Positions 1 to 11,270 of a DNA stretch of 64,000 nucleotides are shown one piece after another. Each line of letters opens with the position of its first letter. Position 1 is the first letter of the stretch. The stretch is from Cololabis saira. Taxonomy: Eukaryota > Chordata > Actinopteri > Beloniformes > Belonidae. Below the pieces are notes generated by a model. That model was not told the DNA's origin and searched no databases. It worked only from the letters and a program-made list of their open reading frames with translations. The stretch lies in NCBI RefSeq assembly GCF_033807715.1, contig NC_084599.1, positions 11,110,625-11,174,624 of the forward strand. The letters run 5' to 3'. Both the position numbers and the translations under genes were made by a program.

Positions 1-2653
1 GCTGAATTTCAAGCATTGTCTGCTTGAGCTGCCATCCCTTTTCCCACTGGAAAGGGGAAAAAAAAGTTTCTCAGAATCTGGAGCACTACGGAAAGGCAAG
101 CTCTGTAGGAGCTATATTTAGATCAGTGTGCAATGTTCACTACATGCTGTAGTTTCTCTTTATATAACAGACTTAACTTCACAATCATAAATGGAATTCT
201 TAACTCTAAAGGCAGTTGTTACAATAACATTGACTGACCAGAAGAGTTGTTTTATGTAATGCACTGTAAAGGTCTTGCAAAATATATTGCGTAATGCAGC
301 TGAAATGTCCAGTGTTTATTGGCACTTTTTATAAACATGTTTTTGGGTCTACAGTACATCGTACTGTTTTTTTCCCCTCTCTCTAAAAGGCATGTGTAGT
401 ATGTATTTTTTTTTCCCTACTTGCTTGACACAAAAAGGGCCTTCACTAAATGACATAAGCCAAATGTGCTTTCTAGTAGTATCGTCAATTGAGTTGGTTT
501 TACAAGCCAGTATTTATTTATTAAAGAACTGTTAAATTTTACATGGATTTATAGTTTTCTTGTTATAGATGCTTGTACTTTGTTTCTAAATGAGTATATA
601 TGTACACACACCTTTTATTTGTATCTTTTCTAACTGTACTTTGAGCTCTGTTTGTGACTAACAACCAAAGCCTCCCACCTAATACCACCTCCCCCTCCCT
701 GGTTCCTCCAGAGTTTTGAGCTAATGCAGTCAGTCACGCAGGAGCAACAGAGCAACATGACTGGAACGCACATGATGCAACGGTGTTCCAGCACATGCTG
801 ATCTGTGTGTGAGGTGGCACTCGTCCCAGGTTCAGCCATATCAGTCTACTTCCCATCTGACTTGTAGCTACTGCCTGTCTGACTGTCCACACCATAAACA
901 CACACGCACAACCTTATTTGACAGGCTGTGGCATTAACAAGACTTATTTTCTGCCCTATTGTCCCCCTGCAAATATTGTCAACAGTTGAAGCAGTGTTAT
1001 CTCGATATAAAATGTATCTTTTACATTTTCATCCCAAAATATATTTTTTGTTTGTTATGGTCCATTTGTGTGTATGGGTTGCCTCTTTATCAGATTTTGC
1101 ACTGTTTAAGTAAGCAGCTTCGGCAATTACTTCTCAACCATTGTTTTATCTGTAAGGCATAAATTAAAACTCATCAAAGGTAAAATGAATCTAAGACACT
1201 TTGTCTTGACTGCCCATTTGTTTATTGGCACAGATCTTTGTCTAGCTGCTCTTGTACGGCAGATTAATTTGTTACATAATGAGGCCTCTATTCATACATG
1301 GTAGTGTAGTGGTTAGCTGAACGAGACTACAGATGAGCATCCTCAACTCTGTGTATATGTGACAGTCTCTTGAGTTACTTGAGGGGGTGGTGGGAGATGA
1401 GTTGTGCATTCCCTGTTCCTGTGAACAATAATGCAGTCAGTGTTTACATAATCTCATAGGTAAACTGGCTAAAGACATCCAATTTCAAGCTGAATGCAGT
1501 CCCACATTCTCTCGCTCTCGCTTTCTTTGTTACTGCAGTGCCGTCCCATTGTCTCACCTGTATTTGACAAACTGTCACAATTAAGCTATTAAATGAATGT
1601 GCAACACTGTCTGAAATTACAAATAGTTATTTATATTTAAATTATTTTTTTTGAAACATTGCAAATGAAGTAATTGAACTGCCTTATCTATCTATGACAC
1701 AATGCTGCTCTATTAAATACTTCCCCTCTTCATTGCCGTCATATGCCCCTTTTGCACTAGTCCCGCTTCACCTCGGTTCTACCCGCCACGGCCCCGTTTT
1801 GCCCTTTCGCACTAGGGCTGAGACGGGTAGAGCCGCTCCAAGCAGATACTATTTCTGTAACCATTCTAGCGAGGTTCTATGAGGGCTGAGCCGGGACTAT
1901 TTCTGAGGTCACCACCCTCCTCGCCACCGATTGGTCGGGGAGCGGGGCCGTCATCAAACTACAGGCCACTGATTGGTCGGGGGCGGGGCCGTCAAACGTT
2001 TGAATCAGGAAGCGGGAGTCAGCGCGAGGCGACTCGCGGCGATTTTATTATACAGCACAAACGTCTGTTTGGTGATCCAACTCTGAGGTGCAGATGTTCA
2101 TAAACCTGGTGGCTGTCGAGAAAATTAAAAAAGGGATGTAGACGGGCTCCCCAACCCCCCAACTTCTCATCTGGCTGTGCAAAAACACACGGGTGGAGCC
2201 GCGCCGAGCCGGGCTGGGGCAAGACTAGTGGAAAAGTGCCATTAGCTACCCATGACTCAGCTTCACAAAGCAGCTGCAACTTATCTTTTAAGTCATTTAC
2301 ATGTGATTTACTTGTCATTGAAGAAATGGCAGCAGCACAGCTTTCCACTTATTTTTTTTTTCTTGAATTACAGCGTTTTCATGGGTTAAGGATATAAACT
2401 TTCAAATAAATCTTGTTACTGGTTGAATGCCAAATGTTTGGTCAAGCACTTAAAGTGAATCAAAGTGTGTGGGGTCTATTTGAGGCCTCCACTGCTGCTT
2501 TGGTGATAATACAAACACCATAAAACCTTACCAGTCGTTGAATTGATCAAGTAATATTTCTTACATTGCTAGTGTCTATGCTTTTATCGTATGCATGCTT
2601 TGTAACAAACTTCTAATAATCATTTCTGTTTATGCTTGCACGCCTGCTCCTAG
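1..2653 (+). other. ell: ell intron (5' part outside window)
   Basis: This AT-rich stretch precedes the first recognisable ell exon and reads as intron. I see no exon with homology to the upstream ELL protein. It holds a GC-rich TIR element at 1744-2240 and a short piece near 1300-1340 resembling the tRNA-like head of a common fish LINE/SINE repeat (GTGTAGTGGTTAGC). Confidence 0.7.
1744..2240. mobile_element. GC-rich non-autonomous TIR DNA transposon in ell intron
   Basis: The ends are inverted copies: the left begins GCCCCTTTTGCACTAGTCC and the reverse complement of the right begins GGCACTTTTCCACTAGTCT. The interior is far richer in G and C than its surroundings and has no transposase. It carries two near-identical blocks, about 1929-1953 and 1971-1994, each joining an inverted CCAAT box (ATTGG) to a GC box. 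I could not read a convincing target-site duplication, so the superfamily is open. Confidence 0.6.
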
Positions 2654-5600
2654 GAAACAACCCCAGAGCGGCTCTGCACCTCCACCCGAGAGTCCCCCGA
2701 AAGAGTCTGCTGGTAGTTCTCCATCTCAGGTGAGCCTCCCCTTCACTCTTCCAGCCTTCACTTTCACACTCACTTCTTCGCCGAGGCTGACAGTCTTCTA
2801 ACTGCCTTTGCTGTTGTACAAAATGAACTGTGCAGCAACTTCTCTCTTATTTCTGTTAAGTGGAACTGGGTCAGTCTGATTCTCACAAAAGATGTGGACT
2901 GAATTAAGACTAAATAAACTAAAAAAATCAAAAATAAACAGTTATTGTAGTTTTAGAAAATACTTCTAAACAGTAGATACTATATGATGAAAAAAGGATC
3001 TGCACGGCTTCTGGTCGTGTCTGTAAATGGTGTTTGTCCGTGTGTGCAGGCTTCCTTATTATTCCTACAGTCTTGTAGTATTTTTCCACCAGGGTTTTCT
3101 GATATTTTCCTGCAGTGCATGTCTGCGTAACTGGTTTCAGTTGACCTGTATTGCTTACTAATGGTTGTCAGGAGCGTTTCATGACCTCGTGGTGTACACC
3201 TTCCATTATCTAAAGGGACGAGAAGCTACTCACTTACATTAATAGCTTCTTCTCATGGCTTGTTTTTGCCTTATACCCTTACAGTATGGGCCATCTGTTT
3301 GCTCCATCCCACAGTAACCCCAACACACTCACGACAACATAACCTTAGACACACTTTTAGATAGCTCCATGTCAACTTTAGACCAGAGAGGGATAAACCA
3401 TAGTTGGACAGTGACCCTGTTTTTAAAGTTGATTGAATCTACAAGTCGTAACAGCAGCTTTAATTTTTAGTCACCCTTCATCATCTTGTCATTTGAATAA
3501 ACATAGCTACCATGTAAGACGATCACAGAGCAGTCCTGTAAAAATAAAATCAACTTGTTGTGTAGAGTGCCACAGATCCAGCCTCACTCTGAACTCTGTA
3601 CTCTTAAAATGTAAATCAATGGACAGAGACGATACTAAATGAAATTCCGAGTTAGAATCACACACCCGGATAATGTGCATGTGTTTCATTTTTTTCCAAA
3701 CAAAAAGTACATCAGGGGCCCCGTATAGCTCAGTTGCTTGAGCGGGCTCAGCATATACAGACGCTATCACCCTCGTGCAGGTGGTGCAGGTTTGAATCCT
3801 GCCCCGTAGCTCTTTTCTGCTGTCTTTCCCCCTCTGTCTACCAAAGTTTCCCATCTAGCCACTTTCAAAATAAAGGCCACCAGAACCACAAAAGCAAATC
3901 TAAAAAAAAAATGTTTTAAGTACTACAGTGCACACACAATGTATAAATTACTTTTTCAACAATCATCAATTTAAGAGCATATAAATTATTTGTCAGATGT
4001 TTTGTTTGCGATTATAATAACCAAAAAGGTCTAGTGCTAACAAACTAAAACAAGGAATATCACCACCTTCTGTAGCAGAATTAGACATATTTCAGAATTA
4101 GAAGTACAATAGTTTATTTTTAGCCGGGGGACTGCCAATGGAAACTAGCTCTGTAGCTAAAATTGGGTGCATTTGCATTTTTAATTCTAAATGTATATGA
4201 ATGTACACTGTCCCTTCCCAAATAAACTGAATTGAATTGAATTGAATTGAATAGTTGAACTAATGACTGTTTTTAACATTAATTCAAGTTCACTTTGCAT
4301 TTAGATGTATTTGCTGGTTTTGACTGTTGTTTCACACCAAAAGTCCTCATCTTAGGGTAGAGCATATTAAATGCTTGGGGCTGCCACTCGCAAAGATTTA
4401 AATGTAGGTGTGGTCAAACAAAGTCTGTCTGTAATGTAATCTCTAGGATTGTGAAAAGTTGGCACAGCCATAACGTGCCTCAGAATCTGTCTTCTCAGTA
4501 GCACAATGTGCTCTTCCTCCCGTTATTGTGTTTGCTGTGTCGAGTCTTAGCGTGTGCTAATATAACTGCTGTTGTTTTTCTACCAGAAACGGCCGGCTGC
4601 TGACTTCATCGACCCTCTTGCCAACAAAAAACCCCGGATATCGCACCTCGCCGCTAAGGCTGCAACAACTACAGTGAATGGCAAACTCAGCTCTTCCAAT
4701 GGGAGAGGAGAGGCAGGTGGAGCGCAGACGGGAGCAGCAGTGTCCGTGTCCGAAGGAGGCACCACATCCAGCTCCCAGCACCTTCCTGTGCTGGACATCC
4801 CTCGTCCTTTCGAAGCACTGTCGGACGTCAGCAATGACTCCAGCCACAACGGGCGCGACTGCGACTCTCAGGAAATAGCAGTATCCGAGAGGCTCAGTCA
4901 ACCCCCTTCGCTCTTCTCTGCGCCAACAGTCGCCTTTGCACCTCCTAGCATCAGCATGTCATCCCCCGGGCATTCAGTCCTGGAGCCCCTACAGGACAAG
5001 AGTTCCTCGTCTTTGAACAACAAGTCCAGAAAGAAATCAAAAAAGCATAAAGACAAGGAGAGGAGCAAGGACAAGGAAAAAGCAAGAGAAAAGGAGAAGG
5101 CAAAGAAGAACCGTGAGGAGCATGTGCCTGAGCCTGACAGAGCCTGTGAGATGAGCCTAGGGAACTTCAAAGGCAACATTATTCCACTTAAAAGCACAAG
5201 TGAGCATTACACACATACACACACAGCCACAAAGCATTGGATTAGAGATTTTCTCAATATAAGTACCACTTAATATGTTAATGGACTAGTCATCTGTGTG
5301 TTGGCATGTATCTTGTGACCAGCATTTCTTGCCGAGGAAAGTGAGACCCCTGCTGTTGAGTTTATGTTTTGATTAACTTGACTATTAACCAATGAGTTCA
5401 GCTCGCAATTAGCATTATTAGAGGGACCCCATATTAAAATCCATAATAATAATAATAATGGTGATATACAAAAGACATATGACGTTACCATTTGAACCAT
5501 GTCAGGCTTTATTCAGCGATCCCATATAGTTAACACATTCAGATACATTAGATTTTCTAATTGTGAGCTTGTTTCAGATCTGAACGGAATGTGCAACAAT

Positions 5601-8600
5601 ACCAGTATTCCTTCATCATCTCCTGAGGTGGCAGACTATTTATTGTAAGTATTAAAGGTTGGCCCTCAGTAGACTCTCTAAAGCTGTGGTGGCAAAGAGT
5701 TTGAATTGCCCTTAAATGAATTTGATGATGAGCTTTTCTCCCATTTTGAAACATGCCTTGACTGGTGACGCACCAGTGCAGACATGACGAGACAGGAGGT
5801 AAAGAAATTAATAACAGGTGTAAGCCAGTGTTCTGAAAACATGTGATTACTCATTTTTGCCCACACAGCCAACAGTTGCAGTTGCGGCTGGTACACAGCT
5901 CCCCCATTTCTGCAATTTACACCAAAAATTATACTCTTCCTAAGTCAGATGTCAGCCAGATTTGGACACAGAAACATGACTTGTATATTTGTAGTTTCAG
6001 TGTACGTTACAATTTCTGAGAAAATTATTGTGGTAGAGAATATAGGACTGAAGTTATAGTTTTATGCAGTCATGGCATGTGCTGTGCTGCTGGCGAGCTG
6101 TGCCAGGCTTTTAAAAAACCTGGAAGAAATAGATGCAGCTCTTCAGAGTGCACCCTGAAAGATATCGGTGACAATGCTCAACCTTTGGTGTATGTTAGAT
6201 TTATCACACACAGAGTAAAGATGTAATTCCTTACATCTCAGGTGTTTCATTACATGCATAACACACTAGAAGTGAAGCCATATGCTTGGTCTTTGTCAAT
6301 GATGGAGCGCCCTCCATGAAAGGAAAGGAAAAAGCTTAACCTTAACTTCTCCTATCAGAGTATCATCTGTCAGTTTTATTGCTTCACATTCTGAGTGTGC
6401 AGATATTTAAAATACGGCATTGTATGTTTTCCTAGGGCCTCTTCAAAAAACCAGCATTGCCTACCTCAAATATTCCTGATTCCTTTACTTCAGTGTGAGA
6501 TGGCTGAGCAAAGGCAAAGTACTGTCACGAGCTCTTGGAGTTGAAATTACAATGTTTCTGGCAAATCAACAAAATCACAATACCATAGAATTTCCTTAGT
6601 TTAGGGTAACATGAGAGGAAAGTGGATACTAACTATAACCTTTGTAGTTTGTCAGTTTTGAAATTAAAGAACAACCCTGTGTGATTTTGATAGCAGCTTT
6701 CCAGTAGAGCTAGTTGGACATCCTCAAAGTGCATCTCCAAGGGGACTCTACAGAGTCCCAGCACTGATGCAAAGTCAGAGTGAGAACGATGTTTCGTCTC
6801 ATGTGGAGTTCGTAATTTTGACAAATTCAGCCTTGGAGAGAAGCTCCTTCATTGTCATGAATTTCATTACATTTTCACTGGAGACTAAACGGGTCTATGG
6901 GTGGGGAGATGTAGATCTCTATAAGCTGAACTTTTTGATATGTAAGCATACGTTCCATTGAGAACAGTGAACTTGCCACGTTCTGGTATGTTTCTGGATT
7001 TACCAGAGCGGCGCTTGGCATCTTGACCATGTTTGGCTCTCTAAATCAGCATTCTCCACAGTTAATGTTATTCAGGCAAAATATTGGTCAAGAATGGCCA
7101 ACGAACATTTCCAAACGCCTATTGGAGAATAGCACTGACCCTGTTAAGCAGGGGTGTAACGATACACTCATCTCACGATACGGTACGATACACGATATTG
7201 AGGTCACGATAACGATACGATATTATAGCAGTATTTTTTTAACAACCTTGCATGAGGAACATATGACTTGAAAAAAAATTGTATTTTATTTGAAAGACAC
7301 AAAATACAAAACAATGCTGTGCATTTGCCCTATTGTTACAGTTTGTAATGCTTTATAACTGTTTAAGTTTTAAAGAGAAAGCCAGGCCAACCATTTTCCA
7401 CAAACTGAACTAAAAGTAAATGTCAGGTTTGCATTATGCATCTTTAGTTTCATACAAGTACAAATATTTTGCCACAAACTGAATAGTTTCTCTCATGTAT
7501 GATTTGACTTTTTTCTTTTCCAGAAACAACTAAAATTAAATAAATAAATAGAAGTAAATAAATACATACAATTTTACATCATAAAAAAGATTGATTCATG
7601 CTCATCTTATAAGTGTAAGAGGAGATTTATTTTTGTTAAGAAGGTTATTTGGGTAATTCAGGGTTCATTATTTTATAAATATATTCTTTATATTCTGATG
7701 TAAATCAGGGACTATAATGACACTAGTCAGTTTATCTGTAGTGATTGGTCTGTTTTAGATTGGGCGGAGTGATACGCCACAGTACGGCACTAGGTGCTGT
7801 GTTGACGTTCTAAAATCCTACGCTGTTGAGCGGACAGTAAAGTACTCTCGAACTCTGAAGAAGTTTTCCCCGACCCGAAAAAGGTTTAATTTAATAAGGT
7901 AAGGCTTAACTCTACACCAGACGTTAAAAGTTCAGAGCTCAAAACCCTAAAAGTCCGTGATCAGGGCCGCAAAATGGAACTAGTTTCTTCTGAGCGGAGG
8001 AAGATTTTGGTCCGCGGGTCGAGCCGCAGTCGGCACGCGTGGTCGGATGCGCGTTACTAGTCAACACAATAGATCAATATTAATAACCCAATATCGCGAT
8101 ACACTTTGTCACCTCCACGACACGTTTCGTGACGTTTTTGTGTCGCGAAATTTCGTGGCACGATATATTGTTACACCCCTACTGTTAAGTCCCTGCCTTT
8201 TTATGCTTCATGTGTGAATTCTGTTCCCTAATATATGTTTGTATTCCAATCCTAGGAAGTACACTGTGATCAGCTCTCCAGAGCAGCGTCAAAGGTATAA
8301 AAATGATTTCAACGCAGAATACAGTGAGTACCGGGGCCTGCATGCTCGAATAGAGTGCATCACCCGTCAGTTCACAGTGCTTGACAACGAGCTGAAGCAG
8401 CTCCCACAAGGCACAGACAAGTACAAGGTAATACCCAGGAGGAAGCCCCAAAACTTTTTCTGTTCGAAAGAAGACTGGAACAAAAATCTGTTTTTGTTAT
8501 TAGGTCTTTGATGTTTTTTCTTAATCCTCTTTTTTTCTTCTTCTTACACTTCTGTTTCCTTAACAGACAATCCACAATCAGATACTTGAAGAGTATCATA

Positions 8601-8800
8601 AAATAAAAAAGGTAAGTTTGCAACTTTAACTGATTTTGAAGACTGCACGTCTGAATAGATTGTCAGATTATGATGATGTGCCTTCTCCCTTGCAGACTAA
8701 TCCAAACTATAGCCAAGAGAAGAACCGCTGTGAATATCTACACAAGAAACTGGCACATATAAAGAAACTTATTGCGGAGTATGATCAACAGCAACTTTAA
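2654..8800 (+). CDS. ell: RNA polymerase II elongation factor ELL, C-terminal half (partial, six exons)
   Basis: Coding exons: 2654-2729, 4587-5199, 5578-5644, 8256-8427, 8567-8611 and 8696-8800 (TAA); the phases join exactly and the 5' exons lie left of the window. ELL raises the elongation rate of RNA polymerase II and is a subunit of the super elongation complex in the nucleus. The second exon holds the family signature DFIDPLANKKPRISH, then a Ser-rich linker and a Lys-rich block (KSKKHKDKERSKDKEK). The last three exons encode the occludin/ELL homology domain, recognised by QRYKNDFNAEYSEYR, LHARIE, YHKIKKTNPNYSQEKNRCEY and the terminal LIAEYDQQQL. That domain is the helical region used for partner binding. 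About 359 codons are visible. ELL2 and ELL3 are the alternatives; the linker signature and the linkage to dot1l and amh favour ELL. Confidence 0.93.
3715..3915 (+). mobile_element. tRNA-derived SINE
   Basis: The head resembles a tRNA gene: an A-box-like TAGCTCAGTTGCTTGAGCGG near 3726 and a B-box-like GGTTTGAATCC near 3789. A non-tRNA body with CAAAATAAAGGC and an A-rich tail ending near 3910 follow. The spacing and tail fit a SINE rather than a functional tRNA. It lies in an ell intron. Confidence 0.7.
4229..4251. repeat. (GAATT)n microsatellite
   Basis: Four to five tandem GAATT units in an ell intron. AATAAACTGAATT just before it resembles the tail of a retroposed element. Confidence 0.8.
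7149..8181. mobile_element. hAT-type non-autonomous transposon in ell intron
   Basis: Termini are inverted: CAGGGGTGTAACGATAC on the left and GTTACACCCCTA on the right. An exact 8-bp target-site duplication, CTGTTAAG, is present at 7141-7148 and 8182-8189. Eight-bp duplications are typical of hAT elements. The subterminal regions are rich in CGATA motifs on both sides. No transposase frame survives in the 1033 bp. Confidence 0.88.
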
Positions 8801-10422
8801 AAGTAGTTATTATACACTGTTTCCCTTTCATCGCTGGAAACGAGCAGATAAAGGAGAACTCTGGATTCCGCTTGTTAACAAAAATGCCATGAAGGGAGTA
8901 TTCCCCTCATTAGGGCTGAAGGCTCTAGTGGGGGCTAAACAGGACGTGCGATGTGTTGGTTTTTTTCCTTTTTTTTTCCCCTTTTCTTTTCCTTTAAAGA
9001 TGGGGCTGTTCCTACTGTAGCCAGGTCTGTCAGTGTAATTACAGTGCACCCAGAAAGGTAGTTTCTATGTGGCTTTGTCCCGAACAGCCCACCCTGCTTA
9101 TAGTGCACAGAGGTCTGAAAGAGCCACACTTGGAAACCTTCCTTCTTTCTTGGGAGATTTTCCACTTAATCTTTCCTGCTTTTGAAACTGGAGGGAAGGG
9201 GGCACGGATATGAAAAACGGAGATTGTACACTAAATGCATTTAATTTGTTTTGAGTTTTAAGGAGAAAAAAGTGAGTGAATGATGCATTAGTTTTCTCCA
9301 CATTTTCAAATAGAATGGTTGTGAAACTGAACCTGTTTCTTTGTTCTTATTTATTTTTGACACTTAACTGGGGGGAAATAATCTATTTTACACTCCTCGG
9401 TAATAGTACTTAAAAGCTGTGTCACTTGTTTTCAGTTCACACTTCTTGAATGTCTGCCAGTATTTTATTCAGAAGCTGCCTTTCCCATCAGTTTGTCAGT
9501 CTGTTGGTGATTTTTTTTTATTATTTTTTTTTTTCTCTCCTGAAGAGATGCAGATATTGCTGTTGATTAAATCAAGAAAAATGCACAAAGTCATATGCAG
9601 ATTTTTGCTCTTGGCTTTCGGAAATCATATAGAGATGTCTTAACAGAGGAGGTTAGGTTTTCACGGTAGGGCTGTAGATTTTCTTTGAAAGCGGTCTCCT
9701 TTCAGTCATGATGAGCTGCAGCGCTTCTTTCAGCAGTGTTCCTCATTTATGTTTGATAAAAAAAAAAAAAAACAAAGAATAAAAAAAACTTTAGTTGGCT
9801 CTTAATTGATTTGTCTTTCAGGTTTAGTTCATGGTGGCTCTATGGCAGCAAAACAATTATCAATCCAGTTTATTTCCATTGTTACTCTTCATCACTAAAT
9901 AGGATCCTCTTATCTGAGGAAGTAGTAGTAGTAGACTGGAGGCGGATCTGTTCAGCCTTTTTTTTTTTTCTTCTTTTTCTCTTGTCCACAGATCTAATAT
10001 CCTGTAACTCATGCGTTAAATGAATGTTTACTATGCCTATAAAAAAAAAAAAAAGATTATGTTTTTGTCTGCTATTCAGCCCACCCGCTAAACCATTTGC
10101 TATGACTGTTAAGATGAAGCCATCTTTGTTAAACCTCTGAGTGAAGCCTGGTGGTCGTCCTCGAGGAGGACCAGTTTTTGCCTTTTCAAATGTGATGTCA
10201 CACATAACCGACGAACGGACCCTTAAACCGATTGCCTGAATTGGCTCCTCTCTCTCTGACAAGCAAAAGGGCGAGTCAGCTTTAGTCAGCAAATGCATTT
10301 CTTATATTGATCTTATTATGTGAAAATGAAAAGTCAGCACTTTTATTTTTCCTCTAGATCTTGCTGTTACGGAGGGGTGGGGGGTGGGAGTGCATGCTAA
10401 ATGAATGTTACGATCTTTGTAT

Positions 10423-10461
<39 letters not shown>

Positions 10462-11270
10462 TGTCCGAGTGTATCAAAATCTAAGCAAAGGCCGAGTCCA
10501 ACTGAATTTGTGTAATTAATAAGACATGGCTTTGACCAGCATTTATACCAAAGTGCTTACCGAGTAGGATGCCACAAAATGCTCTACCAAATGTTGGCAA
10601 AGGAAAATGGTGCAGTATTCTCTACTTCCTGTTATAATGTCTTCAGTTTGTGTTATTTACCATTCAGTGGGACGTTTCTCAGTGTTTTTATTCTTACTTG
10701 AGAGACATCAGAGGAGGCTATTTTGCTTCACAGAATTGTATTGTTAATTTTATGGTAACACTACATTAAGTTCAAAGCTCAAACACTCATCCCCACAGAC
10801 CTGAATGCTACTGGAGCTGGACGAGAGATGCAAAGAGTTAACACGACCTTGCCCAGTACCAAAACTTTTTAACAAAGAAGCGTCACCCATATTAGTGTAT
10901 TTAATTTTCTGCAAACACTTGGACATCGCTGTATTACATCTCTATTATGGTCAACATCAATTAGGAATGGATTTAGATATTTTGAGCCAGTGGAGAGGGA
11001 GAACTGTTAGTTTTTGTTTCCTTTCAGTAATGATATGCCAGCACAGGAGTGCCACTGTATGAACTGATTGTGCCAAAATGACCTGTTGTATAGTTTTTTT
11101 TTTGTTTTTTTTTTTTCTTCTTTGTCAAGTATATACATGCTGCTGTAAAAGCAAAGAGGGCTTTAAAGATTAGTCATGAAATGTCGGCGCTAAAATCCAA
11201 AGTATGCTTTTTGAAAACCATAAGGGACTGAAACTGATCTTTGTTTCAATAAAATTCTTTAAAACCCTTA
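8801..11270 (+). other. ell: Probable ell 3' UTR with polyadenylation signal
   Basis: The region follows the ell stop codon and has no credible coding frame. It is AT-rich with several A- and T-runs, including a long A-run at about 10426-10453. A canonical AATAAA lies at 11248-11253 (within TTTCAATAAAATTC) and is the best candidate for the message end. No transposon was recognised, as expected for exonic sequence. The end point is inferred. Confidence 0.5.

Noticed and set aside
3718..3800. Possible tRNA gene
   Set aside because: The A and B boxes are present but the anticodon region does not fold convincingly, and an A-rich retroposon tail follows; better explained as a SINE.
4557..5197. 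Antisense frames over the large ell exon
   Set aside because: Shadows of the Ser/Lys-rich coding strand, with no splice or homology support.
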